A DNA stretch of 64,000 bases from Kineothrix alysoides (GCF_000732725.1 NZ_JPNB01000001.1:248001-312000), one strand, 5' to 3'. Shown: positions 1-9,094, counted from the first letter of the stretch. Numbers and translations: made by a program. Notes: generated by a model not told the origin, from the letters alone.

Positions 1-2534
1 AAAATGAAAGAGTTATGCTATTTACTTCCGACAGCCTTTTAGGCATTCCTTCTTATCAGAGCAACGACTCTAAGCAAGACTACTTTTTCATCCCCAGCTA
101 TATGGAAAATATGGAGGAGCATACGGAGATATTAAGGGGTGAGCTTTTTGCCGAAGCTGCGGACGATGAGGGCATATATGAATGTATCGTAAATGAGAAC
201 ATGGTCTTTAGCGACAATCTGTCTGTAGGGGAAGTGATTACCTTTCCGAAGACTCAGATGAAGGATGGAAAGGAGCTTAAAATCCGCATTGCAGGGATAT
301 TTAAGGAAAATGACAACCATGACAGTTATTGGGTAAGATTCCCTAACAGCTATGAAAACAATCTATTCCTTTCTCAGGCAGCCTTGGACGAAATCATGAG
401 TGGCAGGGAGGCGGCCGCAATAAATATGAGCCTTACCTATGATGTGTTTCTCGATTACGAGAGTATGAGCTTTAAGCAGGCGAACAAAACGATAGCCGGC
501 TTAGCGGATATAGCGGCTAAGCCTCCGGCAGTGAAGATGACGGTCAAGTCAGAACTGGGAGGGCTTCTTAGCAGCTATGTGGATGCACAGAATCAGGTAA
601 AGGCAACGATGAGAACCTTACAGATACCGCTTCTTGTGCTGCTGATGGTCTTCCTGTATATGGTATCTTCCCATGTGTTTGAGATGGAGCAGAATGAAAT
701 CGCTATGCTAAAGAGCAGAGGCGTAGGCAACGGACAGATACTTGGCGTCTATTTCACGCAATCCTTCCTCCTCGCCATAGCAGGGGCGGTGTTCGGCATC
801 CTGTTAGGCTGGGGCTTTGCCTCCCTTTTAGGAAGTGCTAATGCATTTATGGAATTTGTGGGAGGGCGGCGTTTGCGCATAGTGCCGGATATGGGACTTC
901 CTGTCTCCGTACTGGCGGCGATTCTGGCAGCAATATTGTTCATGACACTGCCTGTACTCAGATATACGGCGCTCAGCGTGGTGGAAATAAAGCATAAGAA
1001 AAATGCAACGGAAAAGTCGCTCTGGGAAAGATATTATCTGGATGTGGCGCTGCTCGCCCTTTCCCTCTATATAAGATACAGCCTGCTGAAACAGCAGGAG
1101 TCTCTGGCACAGCAAATTATACGGGGAGAGAGCATGGACCCCGTTCTTTTCCTAAGCTCAGGGATCTTTATGCTGGGCTGCGGAATGGTCTTTCTCAGGC
1201 TGCTTAAGCTTGTGGTCAAGGCCGTGTACCACATCGGAAGAAGTCGGTGGAAGCCTGCAGTCTACGTATCTTTTCTGCAAATCATACGAACCGGTAAGAA
1301 GCAGAACTTCATTTCTGTTTTCCTCATACTCACCATAGCTATGGGAATCTTTTACGCGAATACGGCTCGTACCATGAATACCAGCATCGAGGAAAGGATT
1401 CGTTACGACACGGGAGCAGATATCGTAAGCAGTGAGCAGTGGAAGAATAATTTGCCCTTCGCAAAGAAGAATAAAAAGCTGGTAACCTATGAGGAACCGA
1501 ATTTCCTCCGCTATGAGGAGTTGTCCGGGCAGGTGCAGGAGATGACCAAGGTCATTAGGGATACCGATGTGCGCATGTATTACGGCGATAAGGTATTCGA
1601 GAAGAATATGCTCATGGCGATTCACACGAAAGAGTTCGGGGAAACCGCCTGGATGAAGGAGAATGCTCTGGATAAGCATTGGTACTATTACCTGAACGAT
1701 ATTTCACAGGCAGCGGATGGCGTGCTGGTATCTTCTAATTTCCGCGATAAGATGGGAGCGCAGATTGGAGACAGCATCAAGTATACGCTATTCGACGAGC
1801 TGGGCAATGCAAGGGCTTTAGGCACCGCAACTATTTATGGTTTCGTGGATATATGGCCGGGATATTCCCCCTACCGGGAGGAAAGAACGGCGGATGGCAG
1901 TATCAGCTATACAGATAATTACTTAATTGTGGCCAATTACAGTCAGGTGGTAAGCATTTTTGGTGCCACGCCCTATGAGATGTGGGTTAAGACGGATAAG
2001 GGAACTGAGCTGATAAAGACTTTTGCTGAGGATAAAGGAATAGTGTTGACTAATGTAGTCGGCGTGAAGGACGAGCTGATACGGAGCAAAAATGACGCAT
2101 CTGTTCAGGTGACCAACGGTCTGCTCACCATAAGCTTCCTCATCATACTGATTCTTTGTACCGTCGGCTTTTTAATTCACTGGATTCTGGTCATCAAGAA
2201 GCGAGAGCTAATGTTCGGAATATACCGTGCGATGGGGCTTTCCATGGGAGAAGTGAAATACATGCTCGTTCACGAGCAGATTTTTTCCTCTCTGACAGCG
2301 ATAGCAGCAGGCGCCTTTGTAGGCTTCTTCGCCTCCTATCTCTATATTCCTCTGCTTATGATCGCTTATCTGCCTAAGAAGCATGCACTGGCTTTTGAGG
2401 TGGTGAGTGCTCCTCTCGATATGATAAGAATCGGCGGTGTACTTTCTGTTATGTTAACTATATGCTTCCTCATACTGGCGAAGGTAGTAGCCGGCATGAA
2501 GGTAGCTCAGGCGTTAAAACTCGGAGAAGATTAA
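1..2534 (+). CDS. FtsX-family ABC transporter permease, 5' end cut by window
   Basis: The reading frame is open to the window edge, so the first ATG at 15 is probably internal and the gene starts upstream. At least 839 residues are visible. A large extracytoplasmic region (about residues 1-200) is followed by membrane segments near 205-225, 250-275 and 295-315, further hydrophobic stretches near 345-360 and 380-400, a second transmembrane helix near 435-450, a second soluble domain (about 455-700), and three closing helices near 710-730, 755-780 and 805-825. This is the two-FtsX-domain layout of exporters of the MacB/LolC type. The first FtsX domain follows residue 205, so only an N-terminal helix seems to be missing. 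Two ATPase genes follow directly and probably power it. The substrate is unknown; peptide or antibiotic efflux and envelope remodelling are both possible. Confidence 0.85.
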   Translation, partial: NERVMLFTSDSLLGIPSYQSNDSKQDYFFIPSYMENMEEHTEILRGELFAEAADDEGIYECIVNENMVFSDNLSVGEVITFPKTQMKDGKELKIRIAGIFKENDNHDSYWVRFPNSYENNLFLSQAALDEIMSGREAAAINMSLTYDVFLDYESMSFKQANKTIAGLADIAAKPPAVKMTVKSELGGLLSSYVDAQNQVKATMRTLQIPLLVLLMVFLYMVSSHVFEMEQNEIAMLKSRGVGNGQILGVYFTQSFLLAIAGAVFGILLGWGFASLLGSANAFMEFVGGRRLRIVPDMGLPVSVLAAILAAILFMTLPVLRYTALSVVEIKHKKNATEKSLWERYYLDVALLALSLYIRYSLLKQQESLAQQIIRGESMDPVLFLSSGIFMLGCGMVFLRLLKLVVKAVYHIGRSRWKPAVYVSFLQIIRTGKKQNFISVFLILTIAMGIFYANTARTMNTSIEERIRYDTGADIVSSEQWKNNLPFAKKNKKLVTYEEPNFLRYEELSGQVQEMTKVIRDTDVRMYYGDKVFEKNMLMAIHTKEFGETAWMKENALDKHWYYYLNDISQAADGVLVSSNFRDKMGAQIGDSIKYTLFDELGNARALGTATIYGFVDIWPGYSPYREERTADGSISYTDNYLIVANYSQVVSIFGATPYEMWVKTDKGTELIKTFAEDKGIVLTNVVGVKDELIRSKNDASVQVTNGLLTISFLIILILCTVGFLIHWILVIKKRELMFGIYRAMGLSMGEVKYMLVHEQIFSSLTAIAAGAFVGFFASYLYIPLLMIAYLPKKHALAFEVVSAPLDMIRIGGVLSVMLTICFLILAKVVAGMKVAQALKLGED

Positions 2535-2551
2535 GGGAAAGGCGGTAGGGA

Positions 2552-3274
2552 ATGGAAGAAAAGAAAGTAATAATAAGCACTTCGGCGCTTACAAGAAAAT
2601 TTCCTCTTGCCGGAGGCAGTGAGATTACGGTTCTTAACGGTATTGATGTCGAGATAGAGGAAGGAACGCTTACCATACTGAAAGGGCGTTCCGGCTCTGG
2701 AAAGACTACACTGGTCAATATTCTCAGTGCGCTGGATCTGCCTACGGAAGGCAAGGTGTTTTTTGACGGGAAGGAAATGAACGCCATGTCGGAGCATCAG
2801 AGGGAGGAACTTCGAAGATATCATATGGGTTATATTTTTCAAGCGGTTGCCCTTGTTCCCGTTATGAATGTATATGAGAATGTAGAGTTTTCCTTAAGGC
2901 TTGCGGGCTATGGGAAGGATAGAAAAGAACGCGTGGAGGAATGCCTTAAGAAAGTGGGGCTTGTGAAACGCATGTATCACATGCCCGAGGAGCTTTCCGG
3001 CGGTGAGCAGCAGAGGGTGGCGATAGCCCGGGCATTGGCTCATAAGCCCAAGGTGGTGTTTGCGGATGAGCCTACCGGGGCGCTGGATACAGATAATGGA
3101 CTTTTGGTAGTAAAACTGTTTAAAGAGCTGGTGGAGCATGAGGGCGTAACGATCGTTATGACCACCCACGACCCCAGCCTGATGGAGCTTGGGGATGCGG
3201 TTTTCGAAATAGAGGATGGTGTGATTATTGGAAGAAATGATGATAGTTTGCGACGGATTGGTAAAAATATATAA
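2552..3274 (+). CDS. ABC transporter ATP-binding protein (first of two)
   Basis: This 240-aa nucleotide-binding subunit belongs to the FtsE/LolD/MacB-like class. The Walker A motif (GRSGSGKTT) lies near residues 45-53, the signature [15 protein letters not shown] near 145-159, and Walker B with VVFADEPTGALD near 165-177. It starts 17 bp after the permease stop with a GGCGG/GGGAATGG ribosome site, so it is co-transcribed with the permease. The full motif set indicates an active ATPase acting on the cytoplasmic face. The likely partner is the FtsX permease upstream, as a homodimer or as a heterodimer with the next gene. Confidence 0.93.
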   Translation: MEEKKVIISTSALTRKFPLAGGSEITVLNGIDVEIEEGTLTILKGRSGSGKTTLVNILSALDLPTEGKVFFDGKEMNAMSEHQREELRRYHMGYIFQAVALVPVMNVYENVEFSLRLAGYGKDRKERVEECLKKVGLVKRMYHMPEELSGGEQQRVAIARALAHKPKVVFADEPTGALDTDNGLLVVKLFKELVEHEGVTIVMTTHDPSLMELGDAVFEIEDGVIIGRNDDSLRRIGKNI

Positions 3275-4130
3275 GACGAACACGATAGAGGTCATGGCGT
3301 TGCAAGGACTTGACATGAACGTGGCAAAAGGCGAGCTGATGGCGGTGGTAGGCAACAGCGGCAGCGGGAAATCAACCTTTCTCAATATGGTCGGCGGCCT
3401 TATCAAGCCCTCGGCAGGGCAGCTTCTTGTGGATGGCAAGGATTTATTCCGCCTGAGCGAAAAACAGCTTGTGGAATACAAGAAAAATACGGTAGGATTC
3501 GTCTGGCAGAAGAATTCAAGAAATCTCTTCCCTTATCTGAGCGCAATCCGCAACGTGGAAGTGCCGATGCAGTTTTGCAGAGATAATAAAGCGATGAAAA
3601 GCGAGGCAAAGCGGCGGGAGAGAGCCTTGGAGCTTCTGGAGCTTGTAGGCATGTCCCATCGCAAGGACAGCCTTCTTCACCAATTATCGGGCGGTGAGCA
3701 GCAGAGGGTGGCTATTGCCATAGCCCTCGCCAACGGTCCAAAGCTTCTGTTAGCGGATGAGCCTACGGGAGCGGTGGATCAGAAAACCTCCCTGATGATT
3801 CAGGACATGTTCCGCATGCTGAACAGAGATTTGGGAGTAACTATTGTTATCGTTACCCACGATGTGAGTCTTGCCAAAAAGGTAGACCGGGTGGTCATGA
3901 TAAGAGACGGGAAAATCAGCAGTGAGCGCGTCATGAAGCAAGGTTATTTAGACAGGATGAAACATTTGGACGTAAGCGAGCTGGAAGCGGAGAATATACA
4001 GGAGGAATTTGCGATACTCGACAGAGCAGGGAGAGTACAGCTTACCAAGGGCATACTGGAGCAGGCGGGAATCGAAGGAAATCGCGTGCGGATAGAGGTT
4101 CAGGACGGAAAAATTATAATTTCCGTTTAA
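3240..4130 (+). CDS. ABC transporter ATP-binding protein (second of two), C-terminal extension
   Basis: This is a second complete ATPase: Walker [11 protein letters not shown], signature [15 protein letters not shown] and Walker [13 protein letters not shown]. The frame opens with a TTG at 3228 and has ATGs at 3237 and 3240. The ATG at 3240 is preferred because GGAAG lies about 5 bp upstream; the gene then overlaps the previous ATPase by about 35 bp, which suggests translational coupling. About 70 residues follow the conserved core (from roughly residue 225) and resemble no domain I know. Two different ATPases beside one double-FtsX permease suggest either a heterodimeric motor or a second permease upstream of the window. 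Confidence 0.9.
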   Translation: MIVCDGLVKIYKTNTIEVMALQGLDMNVAKGELMAVVGNSGSGKSTFLNMVGGLIKPSAGQLLVDGKDLFRLSEKQLVEYKKNTVGFVWQKNSRNLFPYLSAIRNVEVPMQFCRDNKAMKSEAKRRERALELLELVGMSHRKDSLLHQLSGGEQQRVAIAIALANGPKLLLADEPTGAVDQKTSLMIQDMFRMLNRDLGVTIVIVTHDVSLAKKVDRVVMIRDGKISSERVMKQGYLDRMKHLDVSELEAENIQEEFAILDRAGRVQLTKGILEQAGIEGNRVRIEVQDGKIIISV

Positions 4131-4222
4131 CATTTTTTCTGTGAACTCTTTGACTGTTTCAAACAATTCCATAACACGGTGTATTCAGCCCTCTGCAAAC
4201 AATTTTCAGATATATTGCGGAA

Positions 4223-4237
4223 TGTGATTAAGTCACG
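4223..4237 (+). promoter_or_regulatory. Crp/Fnr-like dyad upstream of the CoA-disulfide reductase fusion
   Basis: The sequence reads TGTGA-TTAAG-TCACG, an inverted repeat of GTGA/TCAC about 65-75 bp before the start codon. Crp/Fnr family proteins generally bind TGTGA/TCACA dyads, usually with a 6-bp spacer; here the spacer is 5 bp. A Crp/Fnr regulator is encoded 3 kb downstream (7285-7959), which makes a local regulatory link plausible. The link is inferred, not shown. Confidence 0.35.
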
Positions 4238-4300
4238 GAAGAAAGTTTTTTCTTATGCTACTATGTATTCATAAAAACAGCATTCTGCTTTGAAAGGGGT

Positions 4301-6841
4301 ATGATTACTGATATGGAAAAGAAAAAATATGCAAAAACCGTAATTATAGGAGGTGTTGCCGGGGGCGCTACCGCGGCCGCACGCCTTAGAAGAATGGATG
4401 AACATATGGAAATCGTCATATTGGAGAGGGGGGAGTATATCTCCTACGCGAACTGCGGCCTCCCTTACTATATCGGCGATACGATAAAAGAGAGAGAGAA
4501 TCTTCTGCTGCAGACGCCGGGATTGATGAAAAGGAGATTCAACATCGAGGTACGCGTACAAAATGAGGTAACGGCAATCCATAAGGAAGAAAAAACGGTA
4601 GAGGTAAAGAACTTAAAGACAGGAGAAAGCTATGAGGAAAGCTACGATGCTCTCATCATCGCTACCGGCTCTTCACCCCTTAAGCCCCCTATTCCGGGAA
4701 TCGACGGGGCGAACATTTTTACTCTCTGGACCGTTCCTGATACGGATAGGATAAAGGAATATATAGATGTGAATAAACCGAAAAATGCAGCAGTCATCGG
4801 CGGCGGCTTTATCGGTTTGGAAATGGCGGAAAACCTTCATGCGGCAGGACTTAAGGTAAGCATCATCGAGATGCAGAATCAGGTCATGGCACCCATGGAT
4901 TATGAAATGGCACAGCTTCTCCACGAGAATCTGGAGCTGAACGGAGTCGAACTGATACTGGGAGACGGCGTTTCTTCTTTCGAGAATAAAGGTGATGAGA
5001 CGACAATTCATCTGACCAGCGGAAACGTGGTAGAAGCGGATATGGTAATTCTTTCTATCGGTATCCGTCCGAACAGCGCGCTTGCAAAAGAAGCAGGAAT
5101 CATGTTAAATGCGAGAGGCGGAGTAATAACCGACGAATATATGAGGACTTCCGAGCCGGATATCTATGCGGTAGGAGATGTGATAGAAACGGAAAATCAT
5201 ACGTTGAAGGAAAGAACCATGGTGCCTTTGGCAGGACCGGCTAACAAGCAGGCGAGAGTACTGGCTGACGTGATGACAGGGACGGACAGAACCTATAAAG
5301 GAGTACAGGCGACTTCCGTTGCTAAAGTATTCGATTTGACGGCAGCAGCAGTAGGTGTTAACGAAAAGACATTGATTGGAAAAGGCCTGAAAAGGGAAAA
5401 GGACTATTATTCGATTCTGGTCGATCAGAAATCTCATGCCGGCTATTATCCCGGCGCAGTTATGTTAACTATGAAACTGCTCTTTGATAAAGAGGGAAAG
5501 ATTCTGGGTTCACAGATTATCGGTGAGGATGGTGCAGATAAGAGAATCGACGTGCTGGCGACAGTTATGCGCCTGAATGGAACGGTATACGATTTGGCGG
5601 AATTGGAACTGGCATATGCGCCGCCCTATTCCTCGGCGAAGGACCCTGTGAATATGCTGGGCTTCGTGGCACAGAACGTGTTAGAAGGAAGGGTAAGCTT
5701 CATTTCATACGACGAGACGGACCGCATGCTGGCGGAGAAAATAGATGGTTTTACGGTCCTGGATGTAACGGAAGCGGTAGAGCGGGAGGTATTTTCCATC
5801 CCCGAATCCCACCATATTCCGCTGGGTCAGCTAAGAGAGCGCATGGAAGAACTCTCCAAGGATCAGTTGATTATCGTGTACTGTGCAATCGGCGTCCGCG
5901 CCTATAACGGAGCGAGGATATTGATGCAGAACGGTTTTTCTAATGTAAAGGTGCTTTCCGGAGGAATGACTTTCTACAAGTCCATGCATTACAAGGATAG
6001 AAACGAGAGTGCAGGAGGCGGGCAGCAGGAACTGAAGGCAGCACAGGAAAGCAAGGATGCCCCGGGAACGGAAGATATAATCGGAAAGGTAATTAAAAAC
6101 GTGGATTGCTGCGGAATGCAGTGCCCGGGACCTATCATGAAGGTGAACGAAGCCCTTTGTGAAATGAAGCCCGGAGAAATCCTTCAAGTCTGCGCCACCG
6201 ACATGGGATTTGTAAAAGATGTGGAGTCGTGGTGCCGCAGGACCGGCAATACGTTCCTTAAATCCGAGCCAAAAGAGAGCAAAACACTTAAGGAAAAAGG
6301 AAATGTGGTATTTATCAGAAAGGGTGCGGGGGAATGCAGGATAAAAGAAAACGCGCTCGCAGGCAGTGCAGCACAGGGAAAAACGATGGTAGTATTCAGC
6401 GGTGATCTGGATAAAGTGCTCGCCTCTTTTATCATCGCCAACGGAGCGGCGGCGATGGGACGTCCGGTTACGATGTTTTTCACCTTCTGGGGATTGAACG
6501 CCCTTCGCAAACCGGAAAAACAAAGCGTGAAAAAATCCTTCATCGAGAAGATGTTCGGAGCCATGATGCCTCGGGGCGTGAAGAAGCTTACGTTGTCCCG
6601 GATGAATATGGCAGGCATGGGAACGGCAATGATGAAGAAGGTAATGGCGGATAAGAATGTAGATTCTCTGGAAGAGCTGATGAAGCAAGCGATGGAAAAC
6701 GGCGTGAAGCTGGTGGCATGTACCATGTCCATGGACGTAATGGGGATTACGAAGGAGGAGCTGATCGACGGCGTAGAGCTGGCAGGTGTGGCTTCCTATC
6801 TGGGAGATGCGGAAGAATCGAATGTGAATTTGTTTATTTAA
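4301..6841 (+). CDS. CoA-disulfide reductase-like / rhodanese / TusA / DsrE fusion protein
   Basis: This 846-aa flavoprotein joins four modules. Residues about 10-450 form a pyridine-nucleotide disulfide oxidoreductase, with the FAD motif GGVAGGATAAARLRR, the CoADR/NADH-oxidase cysteine in SYANCGLPYY (Cys52) and the second dinucleotide site GGGFIGLEMAE. Residues about 455-550 are a rhodanese domain with Cys in YCAIGVRAYNGA. Residues about 590-660 are TusA-like, with CCGMQCPGPIMK. Residues about 695-846 are a DsrE/DrsE-like domain. The combination suggests that persulfide sulfur is reduced or relayed between cysteines. The start is either 4301 (AAAGGGG very close) or 4313 (spacing about 13). 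Thioredoxin follows 70 bp later and could be the reductant partner. Confidence 0.92.
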   Translation: MITDMEKKKYAKTVIIGGVAGGATAAARLRRMDEHMEIVILERGEYISYANCGLPYYIGDTIKERENLLLQTPGLMKRRFNIEVRVQNEVTAIHKEEKTVEVKNLKTGESYEESYDALIIATGSSPLKPPIPGIDGANIFTLWTVPDTDRIKEYIDVNKPKNAAVIGGGFIGLEMAENLHAAGLKVSIIEMQNQVMAPMDYEMAQLLHENLELNGVELILGDGVSSFENKGDETTIHLTSGNVVEADMVILSIGIRPNSALAKEAGIMLNARGGVITDEYMRTSEPDIYAVGDVIETENHTLKERTMVPLAGPANKQARVLADVMTGTDRTYKGVQATSVAKVFDLTAAAVGVNEKTLIGKGLKREKDYYSILVDQKSHAGYYPGAVMLTMKLLFDKEGKILGSQIIGEDGADKRIDVLATVMRLNGTVYDLAELELAYAPPYSSAKDPVNMLGFVAQNVLEGRVSFISYDETDRMLAEKIDGFTVLDVTEAVEREVFSIPESHHIPLGQLRERMEELSKDQLIIVYCAIGVRAYNGARILMQNGFSNVKVLSGGMTFYKSMHYKDRNESAGGGQQELKAAQESKDAPGTEDIIGKVIKNVDCCGMQCPGPIMKVNEALCEMKPGEILQVCATDMGFVKDVESWCRRTGNTFLKSEPKESKTLKEKGNVVFIRKGAGECRIKENALAGSAAQGKTMVVFSGDLDKVLASFIIANGAAAMGRPVTMFFTFWGLNALRKPEKQSVKKSFIEKMFGAMMPRGVKKLTLSRMNMAGMGTAMMKKVMADKNVDSLEELMKQAMENGVKLVACTMSMDVMGITKEELIDGVELAGVASYLGDAEESNVNLFI

Positions 6842-6911
6842 ATTTTGTTTGTCATAATTTTATTTGCTTAAATAAGGTTGAATTATAAAAAGAAAGGTTA
6901 AGGTAGAAAAT

Positions 6912-7217
6912 ATGAAAGAGATTAATTTGACGAAGGATAATTTTGATGCAGAAGTGTTAAGTTCCGATAAGCCTGTACTGGTAGATTTCTGGGCGCCGTG
7001 GTGCGGCCCCTGCCGTATGGTATTGCCTATCGTAGAGGAATTGGCAGAGGAACTTACCGACGTGAAGGTATGTAAGGTGAACGTAGATGAAGAGCAGGAG
7101 TTAGCAGCGCGTTTCCGCGTGATGACCATTCCTACGCTTATAGTATTTAAGGACGGCAATGCGGTAAATACCTCTATCGGAGCGAAATCCAAAGCTGAAA
7201 TTTTAAAAATGTTGTAA
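6912..7217 (+). CDS. trxA: thioredoxin
   Basis: This 101-aa thioredoxin has the canonical WCGPC active site (Cys31 and Cys34) and the cis-proline motif MTIPT. The size is normal for bacterial TrxA. It lies 70 bp downstream of the disulfide-reductase fusion on the same strand, so the two may share a transcript and a redox function. A 6-bp inverted repeat (GTTGTA/TACAAC) overlaps the stop codon at about 7211-7228 but has no clear U-tract, so a terminator here is doubtful. Confidence 0.96.
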   Translation: MKEINLTKDNFDAEVLSSDKPVLVDFWAPWCGPCRMVLPIVEELAEELTDVKVCKVNVDEEQELAARFRVMTIPTLIVFKDGNAVNTSIGAKSKAEILKML

Positions 7218-7284
7218 TTCTACAACAAAATATGATATTTCGGGATAAAATGTAATTCTCCAACAGTCCCTGGTAAATAGAATA

Positions 7285-7959
7285 TCAGACGAGAGTCGTC
7301 AGTTTTTTACGGTCAGTGATAAGGATTTCGCCGCGGGAAAGCCGCACGAGTCCTTCGGATGAGAAGTATTTCAGCATCCGGCTGACCACTTCTCTTGCGC
7401 TTCCCATGTATTTTGCAATTTCCTCATGAGTCATTCTAAGGCTTAGCGTACCGGTCTTGGACGTTTCGTCCAGCAGGAAAAGAGCCAGCCTTTTATCAAA
7501 ACTCATAAATAATATTTGCTGCATCGCCCACATGGCATCGGAGAAGCGTTCTGTCGCCTTCTTGTAGGCGAAGGCCTCCACATAAATATTCTCCTGCATA
7601 AGGGATAAAAAGGCGGCGGAATCTACCTGAAGGAGCTCACAGTCCGTTACGGCATCTATGGAGACGTCAAAGGTAATGCTTTGCAGGACGCAGGCGGCGG
7701 AAAGAATGCAGACACTGCCCGAGCGTATGCGGTATAAAGTAACCTCCCTTCCCTCCTCCGAGAGAATATAGACTCTGAGGGTACCGCTTTTGGGAAGCAT
7801 TAGACCGACACAGTCAAGGTCTGCGGTATGTATGGAGCTGTCCTTCTGATAGCGGACAACGGAAGTATGATTTATGAAACTGTCCTTTTGCTTATCCGTC
7901 AGTTTATTCCAAAATGTTAAATGTTTTTCAAATAACAATATCTCGTTTTTATTAAGCAT
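7285..7959 (-). CDS. Crp/Fnr family transcriptional regulator
   Basis: This 224-aa protein has an N-terminal cyclic-nucleotide-binding-like beta-barrel (about residues 25-130) and a C-terminal winged helix-turn-helix (THEEIAKYMGSAREVVSRML, about 165-185). The ATG at 7959 is preferred over an in-frame upstream start at 8025: AAAGGCGG lies about 8 bp before it, and the upstream stretch contains palindromes better read as operator DNA. No FNR-type N-terminal cysteine cluster is visible, so the ligand is not obvious. It converges on the CoADR-fusion/thioredoxin pair and may control it. Confidence 0.9.
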   Translation of the reverse strand: MLNKNEILLFEKHLTFWNKLTDKQKDSFINHTSVVRYQKDSSIHTADLDCVGLMLPKSGTLRVYILSEEGREVTLYRIRSGSVCILSAACVLQSITFDVSIDAVTDCELLQVDSAAFLSLMQENIYVEAFAYKKATERFSDAMWAMQQILFMSFDKRLALFLLDETSKTGTLSLRMTHEEIAKYMGSAREVVSRMLKYFSSEGLVRLSRGEILITDRKKLTTLV

Positions 7960-7989
7960 AGCGAACCGCCTTTCTCTGATCCGGTATAC

Positions 7990-8032
7990 ATTTGATATAG
8001 CGGTATCATATGATCGATATGACATATCAAAT
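7990..8032. promoter_or_regulatory. nested palindromes upstream of the Crp/Fnr gene
   Basis: ATTTGATAT (7990-7998) and ATATCAAAT (8024-8032) form a perfect 9-bp inverted repeat. Inside it is a perfect 10-bp palindrome, ATCATATGAT (8005-8014). Both lie 30-75 bp upstream of the regulator's start codon at 7959. This suits an operator, possibly for autoregulation; binding is inferred. Confidence 0.4.
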
Positions 8033-8116
8033 ATATTTCTATCATATATTGTACACGGAAACGTGCCAATTCACAACAAATCAGTTGAAAAATCCGCAAA
8101 AGGCTAGTACAATTGT

Positions 8117-8296
8117 GTTACTGTTCACCCCGTTCACAGTAACGCATGATTTCTGCATGCAGATTCGCTACGCGAAGCAGAAATCATCTCTTGAATCACG
8201 TTCTTACGCAGCTTAACAGCAAGTGTTAAGCTACTGTGTGAACAGTAACGCAGAATTAACCGCGATAGCCGAGTTTGGCGAGAACCCGGTTCGCGG
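8117..8296 (+). repeat. cloverleaf-like set of nested inverted repeats in the leader of the 77-aa gene
   Basis: The outer arms GTTACTGTTCAC (8117-8128) and GTGAACAGTAAC (8238-8249) are perfect complements. They enclose one hairpin with arms ATGATTTCTGC (8146-8156) and GCAGAAATCAT (8177-8187), itself capped by TTCGC/GCGAA (8164-8168 and 8172-8176), and a second with arms GCTTAACA (8211-8218) and TGTTAAGC (8224-8231). A further stem CCGCGA/TCGCGG (8260-8265 and 8291-8296) ends just before the ribosome site of the 77-aa gene. The 352-bp stretch 7960-8311 has no other gene. It could be a small non-autonomous mobile repeat or a structured RNA leader. Confidence 0.6.
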
Positions 8297-8311
8297 AAAG
8301 AGGAGATTTTT

Positions 8312-8545
8312 ATGCGGGAAATGGAATTTAAGATGGAGCGTCAGGGGCTGCTTAAGGAGGGCGATTCCGTTACAGTGACGGAAGGAGTTCTTCCCAGCAA
8401 CTATTATTATACGATAGACCCGGCGCTTGCTATGTCAGGTAACTATCCCTTCAATCAGCGGATGCTGGCAAGACAGGGCATGGTAACGCAGGTAATCGAG
8501 AACGACAGAGGCTTTTATGTGATGGCGCAGTTCGACGAGGGATAG
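8312..8545 (+). CDS. small conserved-looking hypothetical protein (77 aa)
   Basis: I do not recognise the family. The 77-aa product is soluble and acidic to neutral, with a central NYYYTIDPALAMSGNYPFNQR stretch and no signal peptide, membrane segment or cysteine. A good AGAGGAG ribosome site lies about 8 bp before the ATG, which supports real translation. It stands alone between the structured leader and a repeat-like spacer before ridA. The spacer (8546-8689) contains degenerate units of about 18-19 bp around CAGTRAAA/AATAAAGG and no other gene. Confidence 0.75.
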   Translation: MREMEFKMERQGLLKEGDSVTVTEGVLPSNYYYTIDPALAMSGNYPFNQRMLARQGMVTQVIENDRGFYVMAQFDEG

Positions 8546-8689
8546 CGTTATAGTGAATCGCGTTGCGGTAAATTATGTTGCAGTAAGTTACCGTAATGAG
8601 AAGCAGTGAAAGTAATAAAGGACTGAAATGCAATAAAAGGCAGTAAAAAATAAAAATAATAATATGTAACAGAATCAGGAGGAACGCAT

Positions 8690-9067
8690 ATGTTAAAAAA
8701 AGTATCTACAGATAAGGCACCGGCCGCGATAGGGCCCTATTCTCAAGGAATCATAGCAGGCGATATGCTGTTCGCATCGGGGCAGATTCCTATCGACCCG
8801 TCCACGGGCGATATCAAGGGAAGCGACATTATAGAACAAGCCGAACAGGTAATGAAAAATGTAGGAGCGATTCTTGCAGAGGCTAACACCGATTATACAA
8901 AGGTAGTAAAGACGACATGTTTCTTAGCAGATATGGCAGATTTTGCAGCTTTTAACGGCGTATATGAAAAGTATTTTACCGAGAAACCCGCACGTAGTTG
9001 TGTAGCGGTAAAACAACTTCCGAAAAATGTTCTCTGTGAGGTAGAGGTTATCGCATATCTTGGCTGA
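8690..9067 (+). CDS. ridA: RidA family enamine/imine deaminase
   Basis: This 125-aa protein is full length for the RidA/YjgF/YER057c family. Members hydrolyse reactive enamine and imine intermediates made by PLP enzymes such as threonine dehydratase. Family signatures are AIGPYSQG near residue 15, the SGQIPIDP segment, the conserved arginine in PARSCVAV and the C-terminal CEVEVIAY. The strong ribosome site AGGAGG is correctly placed before the ATG. Shikimate kinase follows 27 bp later, so they are probably co-transcribed. Confidence 0.95.
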   Translation: MLKKVSTDKAPAAIGPYSQGIIAGDMLFASGQIPIDPSTGDIKGSDIIEQAEQVMKNVGAILAEANTDYTKVVKTTCFLADMADFAAFNGVYEKYFTEKPARSCVAVKQLPKNVLCEVEVIAYLG

Positions 9068-9094
9068 TGCAGATGAAAGGCATATGGTTATAAG

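Noticed and set aside
5831-6732. Long minus-strand frames (285 and 182 aa) opposite the CoADR fusion
   Set aside because: They are antisense to a well-supported gene and show low-complexity His/Ser-rich translations typical of shadows.
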